Source: Ectobius pallidus
Lineage: Eukaryota; Arthropoda; Insecta; Blattodea; Ectobiidae
Assembly (NCBI GenBank): GCA_964059195.1
Contig: CAXKWD010000011.1
Location: forward strand, 30,920,566-30,984,565
Reading direction: 5' to 3'
Length of the DNA: 64,000 nucleotides
The notes under the pieces were generated by a model. The model made no database searches. It saw only the letters and a list, made by a program, of their open reading frames with translations, and was not told where the DNA came from. The stretch's first letter is position 1. Each line of letters opens with the position of its first letter. The translations under genes and the position numbers were made by a program. Below are positions 34,795 to 46,895 of the stretch, one piece after another.

Positions 34795-35739
34795 TTAAAA
34801 AACTAAATCGCAAACACAGCTTTCAATAAATTCCTTATAACTGTAAAAAGCTTTCTTTCTTAGCCACTTCTTAAGAATTTGTTTAAAATGATTTGTTGTC
34901 ACTTCTCGTGCTGCTAAAGGTAAGTGATTAAAAAGTTTTAGACTAAGATACCTATGACTATTAGTTGTTTTACTTAGTCTAACATTCGGAACTTCAATGT
35001 CATGTTTGTTCCTCGTATCGTAAGTATGGACTTCAGACCTAATAGCGTAAGTGTTAAAATGTTCCTTACCAAACACGAGGCATGCATAAATATATAGGCA
35101 TGGTAAGGTCATTATTTTTAATGTAGTGAACACAGGTCTACACGATTGAGTATTTTCCAAACCCATTATTATTCTGAGAGCTTTCTTCTGCCATATAAAA
35201 GCTTCTTTCATGTGTGCACTATTACCCCACAAAAGTATTCCATATTGTATGTGACTGTGAAAGAAGGCATAGTATGCTGTGATCAACTTCTCCCTTCCAA
35301 TACATAACTTTAATTTTCTTAACAAAAAGGTAACTCTTGAGAGTTTTTTACATAAGTTCTCTATATGGGTCTTCCAAGCTAATTTGCTGTCCAAATGGAT
35401 TCCTAGTAGCTTTACCGATTCACAATTTTCCGAGTTATTATTTCTTAAATCAAAATATATGTGTTCAGTTTTAGTTTCATTTATTTGTAAATTATTAGCC
35501 TTTAACCATGCAGTCGCTTTTTCAAAATTTACTTTCTCATTTATCTTTACTAGATCAAGATTCCTATTGACTGTTAAGAAAGTTGTGTCATCCGCATAAA
35601 GAACTGATTTGCATTGAAGATTAGATGGTAAGTCATTCATTAATACTATGAAAAGAAAAGGCCCCAAAATTGATCCTTGTGGAACTCCAGCTTTTATAAT
35701 TTGAAGAGAGGCCCTATGAGAAGGATAGATACCAAAATA
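34795..35739 (-). CDS. Non-LTR retrotransposon reverse transcriptase, 5'-truncated
   Basis: An uninterrupted minus-strand frame of about 314 codons, open from a stop at 35740-35742 (so it starts truncated) to 34795. It begins with AGVPQGSILGPFLF, the conserved fingers/palm motif, then VLYADDTTFL, the catalytic YADD box, then LQINETKTEHI and VKLLGIHLDS. Further on come YGILLWG, IWQKKALRIIMG and a basic C-terminus RYLSLKLFNHLP. The order is that of ORF2 proteins of the Jockey/CR1/I group. The endonuclease and the first reverse-transcriptase motifs are missing, so it cannot retrotranspose. The lack of stops over 314 codons suggests a fairly young insertion. The internal ATG at 35667 is not a real start. 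Confidence 0.92.
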   Translation of the reverse strand, partial: YFGIYPSHRASLQIIKAGVPQGSILGPFLFIVLMNDLPSNLQCKSVLYADDTTFLTVNRNLDLVKINEKVNFEKATAWLKANNLQINETKTEHIYFDLRNNNSENCESVKLLGIHLDSKLAWKTHIENLCKKLSRVTFLLRKLKLCIGREKLITAYYAFFHSHIQYGILLWGNSAHMKEAFIWQKKALRIIMGLENTQSCRPVFTTLKIMTLPCLYIYACLVFGKEHFNTYAIRSEVHTYDTRNKHDIEVPNVRLSKTTNSHRYLSLKLFNHLPLAAREVTTNHFKQILKKWLRKKAFYSYKEFIESCVCDLVF

Positions 35740-36576
35740 TTAACTGTTATTTTCTGTATTCTCTCTTTATTTCCCTTTCTAGCTCTCTAGCTCTCTGTCG
35801 ATGTTATCTTATGCCCACAGTTTCAAATTACTCATAAACGTTTTACATTGGATGAATTACTGAAGTCTGATCCTGTAGATCTTGTGCTCATCGTGTTGTT
35901 TACAAGCAATAATTCCACATAGGCAAATCCCCGAAAATTAATACGACTGCACCATGTGTAATAAACTGACAGAACTCTTGCGCTGCACTTGGGTCGTTCT
36001 CACAGTGGATCCCATGTTAATCCGCACATGTATTGATGCCCCATTGTATCCGTAAGCAGAAAATCCCTTTTGACGGGAATCCTCTCCATGCACCTCAAAT
36101 TGATGTTTTGCTGGTCGTTTTGTATGCTGTTCCGTCAGCCAAGCTCAAAGTCAATATTTCAGCTCTTCTAAAACCTAGCCAATCGGATTTTAAAACCTTT
36201 CCTGCAAGTAAATATTAGGTAACGAATCTGGTGCAACACTAACATCAATTTAATTTACTTTCATAGATGTTACTAGCGGAGTGTCTCCATAGTCCAACAG
36301 TTATCATGTTCAGACTACTGACATAGAGGACTAGTTTTGATTGTCCATTATTCCAAGGTAGGGGTGTCTTTAACGGAAGCACATTAAACAGTTACCTGGA
36401 TATAGAAGTAACGCCCTGACAACAAGTCCAAAATCTTGCTTTCTATCAATTTTTAAGACAGAGAGGTAGACGACTTAAATTTTATGGGATTTTAGCGCAA
36501 CTGGTTGAGTTGGCAACCTGACTGCCAAATTTATAGACACTTTCTGGGAGTATATGCTCTTCCATTTCCTTAAATA
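35740..36576. other. No feature recognised
   Basis: Beyond the LINE truncation point. Nothing recognised. Confidence 0.5.
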
Positions 36577-37045
36577 GTACACTATGCAATAAACCTATAA
36601 TGGCATTTATTAAAATACGAGTACGTTTATGAAACGAACAACGCGATTAAATTTTGTGATTTTAGATTCACTGAAACAGCGGCCACGATATTCCCACTAG
36701 CTGGTTGTAGTTCTTGTTTCCTATGAAAGATGGCAGCTCATGTCGTCGGTAAAATCGAAGCTTCCTTTTCATTATTTTCATGAAATCAACGGATTTTGAC
36801 AACACAAAATTAATTCATTTTAGTATATTAAAATTAACACGAACAGAATTTATTTTATTGTAAATACAAGCTATTTATTACGCAGATTTCAGCTACTACC
36901 CTCAAGGTCACAAGATCGCTCCGTGTTCGATAATAATCTATACCACACCGATGTCAAAATGAAAAACAGTGTCGAAATGAATGTCATCATGATACCGTTA
37001 CGTCACACGTAATAAGCGTATTATAGTATGATCGAATAAAAAAGT
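36577..37045 (+). repeat. Uncharacterised dispersed repeat R, copy 2
   Basis: Collinear with 23090-23613 and 56315-56880. It lacks most of the left hairpin's second arm. It keeps TTTTGACAACACAAAATTAA, CCGTGTTCGATAATAATC and CACCGATGTCAAAATG, and extends to GTTACGTCACACGTAATAAG and TATAGTATGATCGAA, the right end it shares with copy 3. Confidence 0.8.
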
Positions 37046-38816
37046 GACTTTAAGATGTTCTCCAGCATTAATATCCTTATCTTTCTCGTACAACTTTCAC
37101 CTATACAACACGCAGCTATATTCAATTCCTGCTAGCTACCCAAACAATATATCTCAGTTACCTTGATCACAGCTGCCAATAGAACTTCTGATAGTTGCAG
37201 GTCAGTTAGAGACAGCTGCTTAGACGACAAGCAGGAATTGGATGTCAATGCGTCTGCTCAAGATGCCAGTTTTACATGAATGATGGGGATACTAATGCGT
37301 GAGGACGCCTTAAAACCCCCTTTGAAGGAGCTGGAAGAGCAATCTCTCCCACGGAGTGACTATAAATTCGGCGGTCAGATCGGCAACTGCATTAGTTCCG
37401 CAAAACCCCATTATTTTGGTTATTAATTTTCAATATGCTTACCTAGTGGCTGCGTAAAATTTAATTCAAATTTCATGCAATATTAATTAAAATTGCGTCT
37501 TAAGGCATTTTCAAAAAACGTTAAGAACTTTTTTTAATTGTAATATGAAACCGCTTAACTTATAATGACCAAACTATAAACACTTAAACATAACCTTTTG
37601 TCTACCTGAAAATTCAATGAATTTTTCTAATATACTGGTCACTCACCTTAAAATAGACAATTAAATATTCGTAAGATATAAATTTCAACTGGTTATTGGT
37701 TCTAAGTAATTTTGTCAATTCTACTTTCGTTGCAACTCCTGGTTACAAATAAATATTAAATGTGAAGTGAGAATAAACGAACCATCTTTTTCATGTTATG
37801 CTAGTCGTTGAAAGACACTTCACATTAATTGGAATTAAATATTTCTTTAGCAAACATGTGGTAGACCTTGACATAACACTTTACGTGGAACTTGGAATGC
37901 CGAGGCACTACACCTTTTATAACACTTCAAATGAGTACCAAAAGTTCTGTAACACAATTCAACGTACTTTATAAATAGGTCCGAATGATCTATTGCTATC
38001 GTTAGAGAACAATAAAGTTTTTTCGTTAACTGACTCTTCGACTAACTGGCGAAATTGAATCATAATTTACCGGACCAACAATAGTTTGCTTCGGACTTCG
38101 GTGGAAGCTTCCTAGAAATTGAACAATGTCTGAACAAGAGCATTAGCCCTTATGTTCTGTACCACGCTTCTGGACGTAATCCCACCGCTTATTTTCCATG
38201 AATAGTATATTAGTAATACGTACAGCAACACAATTAATTGCGGTATCCCTCCCTTTAAAGTGAAGTTAGGTATAAAGCACTCCAGGCAACATGATATTAC
38301 AGATCGGCAGGAATCCACTTTTCCTTGAAGTGGGATAATAGACACATGGCTCCTTAAAGGCTTATAAAATCAATATGATAATAAAATTCAGGTCAGTGCA
38401 ACAGTGGTATAATCCTCCTGAGAGGCAAATACATTGGATATTCATGCCATTTATAGCACTAACGTATGACCTATCTTCCTATGCTGGATTTGGACCAATA
38501 ATTACGCCTTGTATAGCTAGTTTTAAAGTCCGTAATTTATTCAAAGAGAAAATTCCTGTTATAAAAATGCAACCAAATGTTTTCAAACCAGTATCAATAA
38601 AACCAAAGAAACTTAAGGGCAGTAGTTATCTTCTCAATCATGTACCGCGTATTCATCATTAATTTTATGACCCTCCTATTGATGTAACTAAAATAGATGA
38701 GACAGATGATGTGGAGAATGACGGAGACTTTTTGATGGTATCAGATTAAGCGTAGAACTGAGTAATCATTGACATTCATGAATAACACTAATACGCAGCT
38801 GTTCCTATTAATAATG
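37046..38816. other. No gene recognised
   Basis: AT-rich. A 95-codon plus frame at 38375-38662 has no recognisable domain. Confidence 0.45.
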
Positions 38817-39297
38817 TTTTCTTTTTCTTTCTTTCTTTCTTTCTTTATGTTAGTTTTACCTCTCCCTTTAAGGATTTAAGCGACCCAAGCCGCCCGGGTT
38901 TTACAGGGCCGCAACCTGTCGGGAGAGGGATTATCTTTGGATCACATACATACTTTTTTGAACAGACAAGGACATGGAGGGCCTCCCCGGATGAGTGATC
39001 AGCCCACTGCCGAGGCCACCTCCGAGACAACACGAAGACATAGGACGAGACACACCATTCACACACACACTCACTCCAAACAAGACAAGGATGGGATGAA
39101 GAAGATGAAGATGATAATGACGGCCAGATGATATCTGCGGAATACAAGGGCTTAAAGTTACCCGACATTTGTCTCACAGGAGAGGGGAAAAAACAGGAAA
39201 ACCCCCACCTAGGTAGCTTGTCCCGACCAGGAATCGAACCCAGGCCAGCTGCGTGAGAGGAGCGAACGCATCCCCTTCGCCACAGCGGTGTACAATA
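38817..39297 (-). mobile_element. SINE family C, apparently full-length
   Basis: The minus strand starts with a tRNA-like head: A-box region GGCGAAGGGGATGCGTTCGC and B box GGGTTCGATTCCTGGTCGGG (about 39230). A GC-rich body of about 400 bp follows, ending in AAACCCGGGCGGCTTGGGTC, GCTTAAATCC, AAAGGGAGAGGTAAAACTAA and an AAAG tail (plus strand TTTC repeat at 38817-38847). The open frames across it are incidental. A second copy's 3' end is at 28131-28289. Confidence 0.85.
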
Positions 39298-40109
39298 ATG
39301 TATCCTAACATATAAAAATGTTCAGCAATTATGCAAATAATTTTCCCTTTTTCTAAAATAAAAACACTGCAAAAGTGGTTTAGCAAAAAAAGTGTTGCAG
39401 ATCTCATAAAACGATAATGTCTCTAAACGTTCTGAACAGTAGCCTATACCATATAACTTTGGTGTTTTCAGAACGATTCTGGTTGTGAAGTGAACAGAAT
39501 AAACGATTGTAGTAGTAAAGGGAGGAATAACTCGTAATTTTTATTCTAAGCTATTATATAATCAAAGTGTCATGATTTTAATGAAATCAATATAAAGTAG
39601 TTTCATTTTTTTTGATAGGCTATAGTAACTTTTACACCAACTAAATCTCATTCGAAAATCTCAAAAATTTCTTTATAACAAAATTGTTTATTAAAATGTA
39701 TGTGGAAAGCTTTAGGGAAGTCGAATGTATTTTGGGTAAGAACGTTTATGTTCATAAATTATGCAGTATGCTTCTTACATTAATCCACACCCATTAAAGG
39801 AGTAGAAAGACTGCATTCAGGCTCGTAATGTTGGCACTATACATTAATGTGAGCGGTGCTAAAGTTGTAACCGAAAATTGAGCCAACCACTTAATGGAAT
39901 AAAATATTACTTCGTTGAACTTGGTTTTACTTGGTTTTACTTGGTTTCTCCTGATATGTATGGTATTAAGAGAAAGTGTAGTATTTTTCGCAATCTCTTC
40001 TTTTACAGTCTCGCGTCAGGTTAGAAAGCCCAAAGAATTTCTATGACTGTATGAGTATTATCATCTTTAATAAATTGCTACATGATGCTCGCTCTGTATT
40101 TTTGAATGA
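39298..40109. other. No feature recognised
   Basis: AT-rich. A short GGTTTTACTT triplication lies near 39921-39945. Confidence 0.5.
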
Positions 40110-40216
40110 ATCTAGATCAGGGCTCCCCAACATGAGGCCTCACTTTTTTCGGCCCGCCGAGCGGACCTCTAAATGTATAAATCACCCTCAAATACGAAAT
40201 ATACACATGTCTTAAA

Positions 40217-40420
40217 ATGTCATTTGAGAATGTAAGCAGAGCAGACCTTCAACAGGAATTGTGTGATTTGCAATCAGATCCTCTTTACCAAGGAAGAACT
40301 GAAACTGGAGTGGACTTTTTCAAGTTTCTGCCAGAAGAACGATGCCCCAACTTGCGAATCTTATGGCTTACACTGGGCTCAATGCTGGGAAGTAAGTATC
40401 TTTGCGAAACCAGTTATAGA
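40217..40420 (+). pseudogene. hAT transposase C-terminal region, first piece
   Basis: Reads RADLQQELCDLQSDPLYQ, then DFFKFLPEERCPNLRILWL and LGSMLGSKYLCETSYR. This is the hAT dimerisation region of the family resembling GTF2IRD2 or BED-finger host proteins: a D-F-(Y/F)-K-x-L-P-x-E-x-(Y/C)-P-N-L-R motif followed by (F/L)-G-S-x-Y-L-C-E. It stops being transposase at the LINE junction (40420). The catalytic core lies further N-terminal and is absent. The ATG at 40217 is not expected to be a genuine start. Confidence 0.85.
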
Positions 40421-41222
40421 GTCAATCAGTTATACAATATGGAATAATAGGATGGGGTGGGATATGTCAGACTGCACTTCGCCCATTCTCGTTGTTGCAG
40501 AAAAGAATAATCAAGATATGTTTAAAAAAATCAATGGACTATCCATCTAAAAGTTTATATAAAGATTTTGACGTATTGAATATTAAACAATTATACTCCT
40601 ACACTTTATTAAATTATTTCCATAAACATCATGAAAAGTTCATAACACGAAATCACTACTATAATACAAGGAGGTATAATATCTCTTGTCCTCTTTTCGA
40701 ACCAAAGTGTGCTACAGAAGTAGGTCTAAGGCATAGTATAAATTTCGGACCAAGGCTGTACAACAATTTTACTAGAAGAAACCCTAATATGATACCACTA
40801 AACAATAAATTGTTTAAAAAAACAGTACTCGATTTGATTAAATGTAACTTGTAATTGTACTTTTACCACTTTTTTATGTTAATCATTCTCAACTGTAAAT
40901 TTTTAATTTTTAACACTGGGTATTTTGTTTGTAACTCTGGTATGTTATGTTCGTATCTTTGTTCATGCATTTATTTCATATAAGCAATCTTATTTATTTT
41001 TATTCTTATTTTTTACCTAAAACTATAATATGTATGTTTTTTTTATATAATTTTCAAAATATAATTTTAGTATGACTGAACTGACCCCGAACACGAGCTA
41101 TGCTCATGCGGGGCAAATAATACTCTTTTCAAATTGTACAAATTGTGTGTATATTATTTGTATTTGTAATAATTTTGTATCAATTTGTACTTTTTAATTT
41201 GTAATAAACTTGTAATAAACAA
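40421..41222 (+). mobile_element. LINE inserted in the hAT transposon
   Basis: An 802-bp 5'-truncated non-LTR element on the same strand as its host. It is bounded by TATAGA at 40415-40420 and 41223-41228, which I take as the target duplication. It contains the C-terminal part of ORF2 (40423-40854), an AT-rich 3' UTR with CGAACACGAGCTATGCTCAT, and a 3' end of TTGTAATAAAC iterations. The 3' UTR and tail differ from those of the LINEs at 34568 and 18826, so it is a third family. Confidence 0.88.
40423..40854 (+). pseudogene. LINE ORF2 C-terminal fragment
   Basis: An open frame of 143 codons after a stop at 40417-40419. It starts SVIQYGIIGWGGICQTAL, continues LLQKRIIKICLKKSMDYPSK, LYKDFDVLNIKQLYSYTLLN and YNTRRYNISCP, and ends DLIKCNL. 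The Y-G-I-x-x-W-G and x-L-Q-K-R-x-I-K-I motifs are those after the reverse-transcriptase palm in CR1/Jockey-type proteins. The YADD box is missing through 5' truncation, so it is not functional. Confidence 0.88.
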
Positions 41223-41342
41223 TATAGATGTTCCCTCTCTGATAAGTCACTTACTCAGTTGCTTCGTTTATCAACAACAAATATTAAAGTTAATATTGAT
41301 GCATTAGTTAGTGAAAACCAACATCCTCAAATTTCCCACTAA
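41223..41342 (+). pseudogene. hAT transposase C-terminus, second piece
   Basis: Immediately after the LINE the frame reads YRCSLSDKSLTQLLRLSTTN, then IKVNIDALVSENQHPQISH and a stop. This is the end of hAT transposases, where S-x-L-T-D-x-x-L-x-x-L-L-R-(L/V)-(A/S)-T-T is followed by D-I-D-x-L-V. Joined to 40217-40420 it lacks roughly ten residues expected between the C-E-T and Y-R-C segments, so either the host copy had that deletion or the insertion removed it. Confidence 0.88.
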
Positions 41343-41531
41343 TTTTTTTTGTAATTTGATATTTTTGAATAAATTAAAATAATAATACAAACGCGGCTTT
41401 TCTTTGTATACCATACCTATTAAAACTCACTGATAAAGTTTCATACGAAGTATTTTATAATGTAGCCCTCCAAACCTCATTTTTTAAAGCGGCCCTTTGG
41501 GCACTTGCAGTTGGACAGCCCTGATCTAGAT

Positions 41532-43339
41532 CAATGTAGCAGAATGAGCTAAAAATAATCCGTTTTTCAGTATAAATGAATTTCTATGCAGAACTATGAA
41601 CTATTGAAACTATAGATATATCCAATTGGATGTGAAGACAGCAGTAAGTCCAATTTTATCTAATCGATTCAATTCGTTTTCAACGTCTGCAATGCATAAT
41701 ACAATCATAATTTGTATCATTTAATTTTGCGAGATTTTAGTATTATTCACATTTTTATTCAGGACTGTCTTATTACGTGCACCCTAATATAAGCCTTGTG
41801 TAACAATTTTAAAACAAGAAAAGATCTTAACTCACCTAACCTAAGAAAGAATAGGTGATAGTTAAATCCTTGATATGCATGGTGGAGAATCATAATCTAT
41901 ATTACATTTTGCAATGTTAGAATCTCACAAGGATTTTGATTGGCTCTCGAGGACAGCAAATCAGAGACGGTGCTGCCAGAAATCTGGTAAATGAATTACA
42001 ATTTTTAACGCGCCTACTGGGTCATTACGTACGGTTGAGATGTCAATCGAAGTATTTATACCCTTCGGTTTGACTAATTTAAATAACGTCGAGTTTTAGT
42101 AAGTATTTTGGCTATAAGTTAATATTAAAATTAAAATGTTATATTTTAAACTCGAACAGAACGTTCCGTTTCGATATCTCGATTCAAAGCCCCAAAGGCG
42201 ATTTATTCAATGAACAGTTCGTAACAATGAGAAAAATTATAAATTCTATCGAACATGGTGAAAACTGAAGCTAAAGTAATGTTAAAACTATACTAAATTT
42301 TAACGTCAGTACAGCTTGAATGTGGTTTCCCTGTGCTGTCTTATTATAACCTGTACTGCCATGCTAAAGCTAGAGTATAACCTACATGTTCGATGAACGA
42401 TGAAGCATATACAGAGATCATAGCTAACTGCCAACAACAGTGCCTTAAATAAATCTTGCGTTAATAAATGAAAAAAGTCAATTTCAAAAAACCTAAAGCC
42501 AAAATTCTTATTATTAAACATATAGACATAAATAATCTAAATTAATAGATTCTAAAAACCCATTGCACTTCTCTGGCAAAGCAGTCACTTAATATCAAAC
42601 TCCCAACATAAATTATATTATTTCGGCATATATTGTTAAGTACATGTTATGTATTTATAAACTACCACATAATGATCAACCTAATTAATTAGCTAAATTC
42701 CAGTCTTTCTGGCTTTCGTAAAAAAAAAGGAGCAATTTCGGTAGTTTCGCACGGGTTTTACCGTAACTGTAAGTGTGTGGATTTCCAATTCTTAAGTAAT
42801 CCGGTGGGTTTTCACTTACGTTATAGCAGTTTGATAAAATATACTCTTAAAATAAATATTCCGAACCGCCCAGTTCATCACATTTGAGCTCATTTTAAAT
42901 CTTTGTATATCTTACTTGAACATTTTATATCTTACTTGAAACGAATACTTACAGGTTGTGTTTTGAGATAAAATAATGTTGTCCTTATGAGAGACAGAAC
43001 ATAACTATCAGAATCTTAAGAAATACCCAGCCGTATTGTAAGATTCCGCTTTACTCCTACACTCTTCGCTATAGACGACCATGTATGTTCTGTGATCGAT
43101 GATCCTGCTAACTCCGTGGTGTAAACTTGGTGTGACGTATGCCTTTACGGTTAACTTTTAAACGTAAAATAAAAAATTATTATAAGTGAAGATTCCTCTT
43201 CCGCGTTTCAAGAATAATAACAATGTTTATCATTAAATAAAAAATTTCGGAATTACTAATAGCACCGCAAAATAAATATTAATTTATTTAATCAAGATCG
43301 TCTTCAGTATTATTTTTAGTACCCTAAAACTTGTTTTGT
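41532..43339. other. No gene recognised
   Basis: AT-rich and unassigned. Confidence 0.5.
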
Positions 43340-43455
43340 AATGAGTCATGACAAATTTTAAGAACTTGTTTATATTATCCTGCATTTTTCAATGTAAATT
43401 AAAAAATGCATTTTTATATGGCTACTGCAGCTATGCTGTGCAGTGTGATATACAA

Positions 43456-43490
<35 letters not shown>

Positions 43491-44416
43491 ATATGAATAT
43501 TATTCAGCTTACTTAACGTTACTTTCTTAATCTTTCCTTTATTTTTCAATTTAAATTTTAAATGTTATTTGATATTGCTACTACAGCTCTCGTGGGCTCT
43601 CACTTCCAAACTTCGCAACAGTCTCCAAGTGTGCAAAAGAAATATGGTGAGAAAAATCCTAGGCATATCGTTGAGGGACAGAGTTACAAATGAAACACTA
43701 CAGAAGATGTCAGCAGTTACCGACCCTGCACTGCAAGCCACCAACACCAAATGGAAGTGGGGAGGCCACGTCGCAAGACTCAAAGATGACGATGGACATA
43801 CAAGGCCACAATGTGGGACCCTCGTACTGGAAGAAGATCCCCCAGAAGACCAAGACAGAGATGGGCTGATCTCTTCAAGGAACTTGTAGGACGACAGTGG
43901 TCAACCAGAGCAAGAAATAGGAATGACTGGAAAGTCTTAAGAAGACAAGTGAACAGTGACTGAAACCAGTGCATATGCGAACGAAGTCTTACGAAGACAA
44001 GTGTATAGGACCGTAACAAGTGTAAGGACGTAAACTACAATGAAGTGCACAATTACCCAGACTAATGTAAGTGGACAAAGACCAGGAATTGCATAAAAGC
44101 CCAAGAGCACAAATATCCCTCATGTGGAATAGCTCACCACATGTAGGTGTATTCGAGGAGGCCATTGCCCTTAACGGGACATTTAGGCTAATCATTTCAT
44201 TTCATTTTCATTTCACTACAGCTCTGCTATGTTCTGTGATATAAAATAAATAAATAAGTCTGCAAAAGAGTCAGCTTACTCAACATTACTTTCTTACCTT
44301 GTTTATATTCTTTCCTCTGTTTTTCAATTTAAATTTTAAATGCTATTTGATATTGCTACTACAGCTCTACTGTGTTGTGTGATACATAATAAATAAATAA
44401 CTAAGTCTGCAGATTA
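43340..44416 (+). repeat. Three-unit tandem array of about 150 bp, interrupted by a LINE
   Basis: Units begin near 43340, 43507 and 44271. Each runs CAGCTTACT(T/C)AACRTTAC, TTTTCAATTTAAATTTTAAA, TGATATTGCTACTACAGCTC, then a TGTG(C/T)TGTGAT segment and an AATA run; the first unit is more diverged. The AATA run in the first unit is expanded (43454-43492). The second unit is split by the LINE at 43591-44214. Confidence 0.85.
43591..44214 (+). mobile_element. RTE-type LINE 3' end inserted in the tandem array
   Basis: A 624-bp 5'-truncated element with an 11-bp target duplication ACTACAGCTCT at 43580-43590 and 44215-44225. The coding part reads LQVCKRNMVRKILGISLRDR and KWKWGGHVARLKDDD; after one frameshift (about 43795) it continues MWDPRTGRRSPRRPRQRWAD, LFKELVGRQWST and RARNRNDWKVLRRQ to a stop near 43962. 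These are C-terminal RTE signatures. The 3' UTR contains GGAATAGCTCACCAC and ends in an ATTTC repeat. A related 3' end is at 49640-49752. Confidence 0.9.
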
Positions 44417-46891
44417 GTCAGCTTAATTTATTAACATTTCTTCTGAAGTCTCCAGATTTTACTGTAGATATTTGCAGCATACTGTATATGTCTGAAGTCT
44501 TATTCTTGTAAAGACTTCCCCGTTGGTATAGTCGAGTTATTCATTGCATGGGCAGGCGGCTTCCTTTCTTTAGGAGGAAAAGTTTACCGACAGCTCAACC
44601 CATGTTCTTTATTTTTACCGCACCAATCAGTTAGTTTCCCCAGCCAAACAAAATCTAAGAATGTCTTGTGACGATTTTGACAGCTACTCGTCAACTCCGC
44701 GTGGAGTGAAATGCGCGGTTGCAAGATCCAGTTACAGTGAACAATAACACGTGTGAACTGATAATAGCGAAGGAAGAACCGAGGTCAGTGATAACAATGA
44801 GGGGATATTGCAACGCTGCTTGCAACGGTAGCCAAGACCGATTTAGTCAGATCATTTAACATAAAGAAACACCGGTTTAATTGTTTATTCCTTTGAAGCC
44901 GCCTGGCCATGCAATGAATAACTGTTCAGAAGTCGTCACAGATTCGAAGGAAAAAAATATTTTGGAACTGATGTTGGTAAAAATAATTGTGTTCTGTGTC
45001 ATATCGAGCAGGCTTCAAACAGCTCTTCATGCAAGGGAAGCGCACTTCCGACATCCATGTACAGCGCTATTAATTTGTCGCGACTTCTATGTTCCATACA
45101 GCGTATTTTTAATCAACGTTCAGGGCCATCGTCATTGGGATTATTCCATTCGTACATCAGACATTTGTTACAAAATCAATGCGGTTTTTACATATCTGTT
45201 AGATATCAAACAATCCCAGCGCCGATTTCTATTAAAAAAAAAGTGAACCCTAAAGCGATAAGCGCGCAGATTGAAGCCTCTATCGATTTGTAGTCAGTGA
45301 AACTCAGCTTTTTTTTTTGCATTACGAATAGCCTAAGAGTAGCCTACCAAAAGATATGAGCTAGGTATTAAAAAAATCATGACCTTATTTTCAAGGTATT
45401 TTGAGATAAAATAATTGTTTTCATATAAAGGTATTCAAGTGAAGCTTGCATTACATTAGATTTCTCGGGGCACAGTTTACTTAAAACTCATCCCAGTCAG
45501 CTGACTGCTGCTCTCATCTTCACACGATCAATTGACGAATATAATATTTAAAGGTATATGTACGCCTTTAGGTATGAAAATTTTATTTTTAAGCATTCGG
45601 ACTTACCATTTATATAAATACAGCTGTATATTACTCGTAAGACATTTCTAAAGAAAATGTTTTGTAATTATTTACAATTTGTTTATAAAAATTGTTTTCT
45701 TGAAAAGTTTGACTATAAATTTTCAACATGATTACTTCAAAACTATGAAAACTTGGAACAAAAAAATTCACTGTTTTGTAGATAGAATAATTCTCCAGTG
45801 CCTGGTATTTATTTTTTTTATACTCAAGATTTTAAATTGTTACATAGATTTATATAAACTGAATTTTTTTCTTCGCATCATTATAAAATAAATCTAGAAA
45901 ACAGTAAACATTTATATATCAAAACTTTCTCCATTTCAAACACTAGAGAATATTGCAAGCTTCAAAATGACACCAAAATCACCTTGATATGTTAATTTAA
46001 AGAAGAATTGTGATATTTGAAACAATTAAATACCAAGCGATTTCCCTTACGGGAAACAGAGAAGAAAGAAAAACTTGTATAAAAACGCGTAGAAAACACA
46101 TGTTGGGATGAACATAAAAATACGAAGTTCAAACAGTCCATTCTTACCCCAGCATGGATCCACTTACTAGTGAATTAGTGATTAACGGTTAAAATGAGAA
46201 TTTCTAGCAGAGAGGGAAAAATAAAAATACTGAAAATTGATAGATGGCTAAGAGGTATAGCAAAATGAAGCTTCTTAGAAAAATGTCTCTATCTACGGAA
46301 CTAGCAGCCAGAATTTAAAAATTAATATATTAAATGAAAGAGAAAAAAGTATTTCTAAATGAGTCGTTTTCAAAAAGTGCAATTTTTCAGACTTTTTGGT
46401 TTCTTGGGTGTACATATACCTTAACCTTTTGCCTAGGGGCTCGAAAGTTATACTCATTTTAGATCGTAAGCATTTCGAGATTAATTATATTCTACAACAA
46501 ATGTATTGTGCCTACATAAACATATTATTTAAACACAACCACTAAAACCCAATATAAAAGTCTACGTTCTATAACATGCATACCTTACAACAAACATTAT
46601 AAACAATTTTAAAGGTATTTCTAATTAAATGCTGCATTTCAAAATGACAGGCCGTCCATAATTCTCCTGTTCATATCAGCGTTACGTACTTACACAGTTC
46701 ATATCCAGCCAGAATTTAGCGATGCAAAATAAAAAATGGTGGCAAACCAGTCGATCCTTCGCTCTCTTACTACAGGAATATTTCTAAATAGGTACAATAC
46801 ACACACAAAGAAAGTCTTCCAAAAATCTTCAGGTGATTCACTTAAAAATTTTAAGCTAGAATTATAATAGTTTTTGTTGTGAATGATACGC
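44417..46891. other. No gene recognised
   Basis: Overlapping plus frames at 44881-45293 (121 and 78 codons) lie in two frames and have no domain I recognise. The rest is AT-rich. Confidence 0.45.
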
Positions 46892-46895
46892 TTAA

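Larger units (their letters stand above)
40118..41523 (+). mobile_element. hAT transposon, deleted and split by a nested LINE
   Basis: Terminal inverted repeats CAGGGCTCCCCAAC (40118) and GTTGGACAGCCCTG (to 41523) are flanked by a perfect 8-bp target duplication, ATCTAGAT, at 40110-40117 and 41524-41531. The transposase C-terminal region is in two pieces either side of a LINE at 40421-41222. Removing the LINE leaves only about 600 bp, so the copy had already lost most of its transposase. Sequences next to the ends (GAGGCCTCAC, CGGCCCGCCGAG; AAAGCGGCCCTTTGGGC) are typical of hAT relics. Confidence 0.92.

Noticed and set aside
44780..45293. Overlapping plus frames after ATGAGGGGATATTGCAACGC, briefly considered as a THAP-like zinc finger
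   Set aside because: The Cys/His spacing does not match, the frame is interrupted at once, and the two later frames overlap in different phases.
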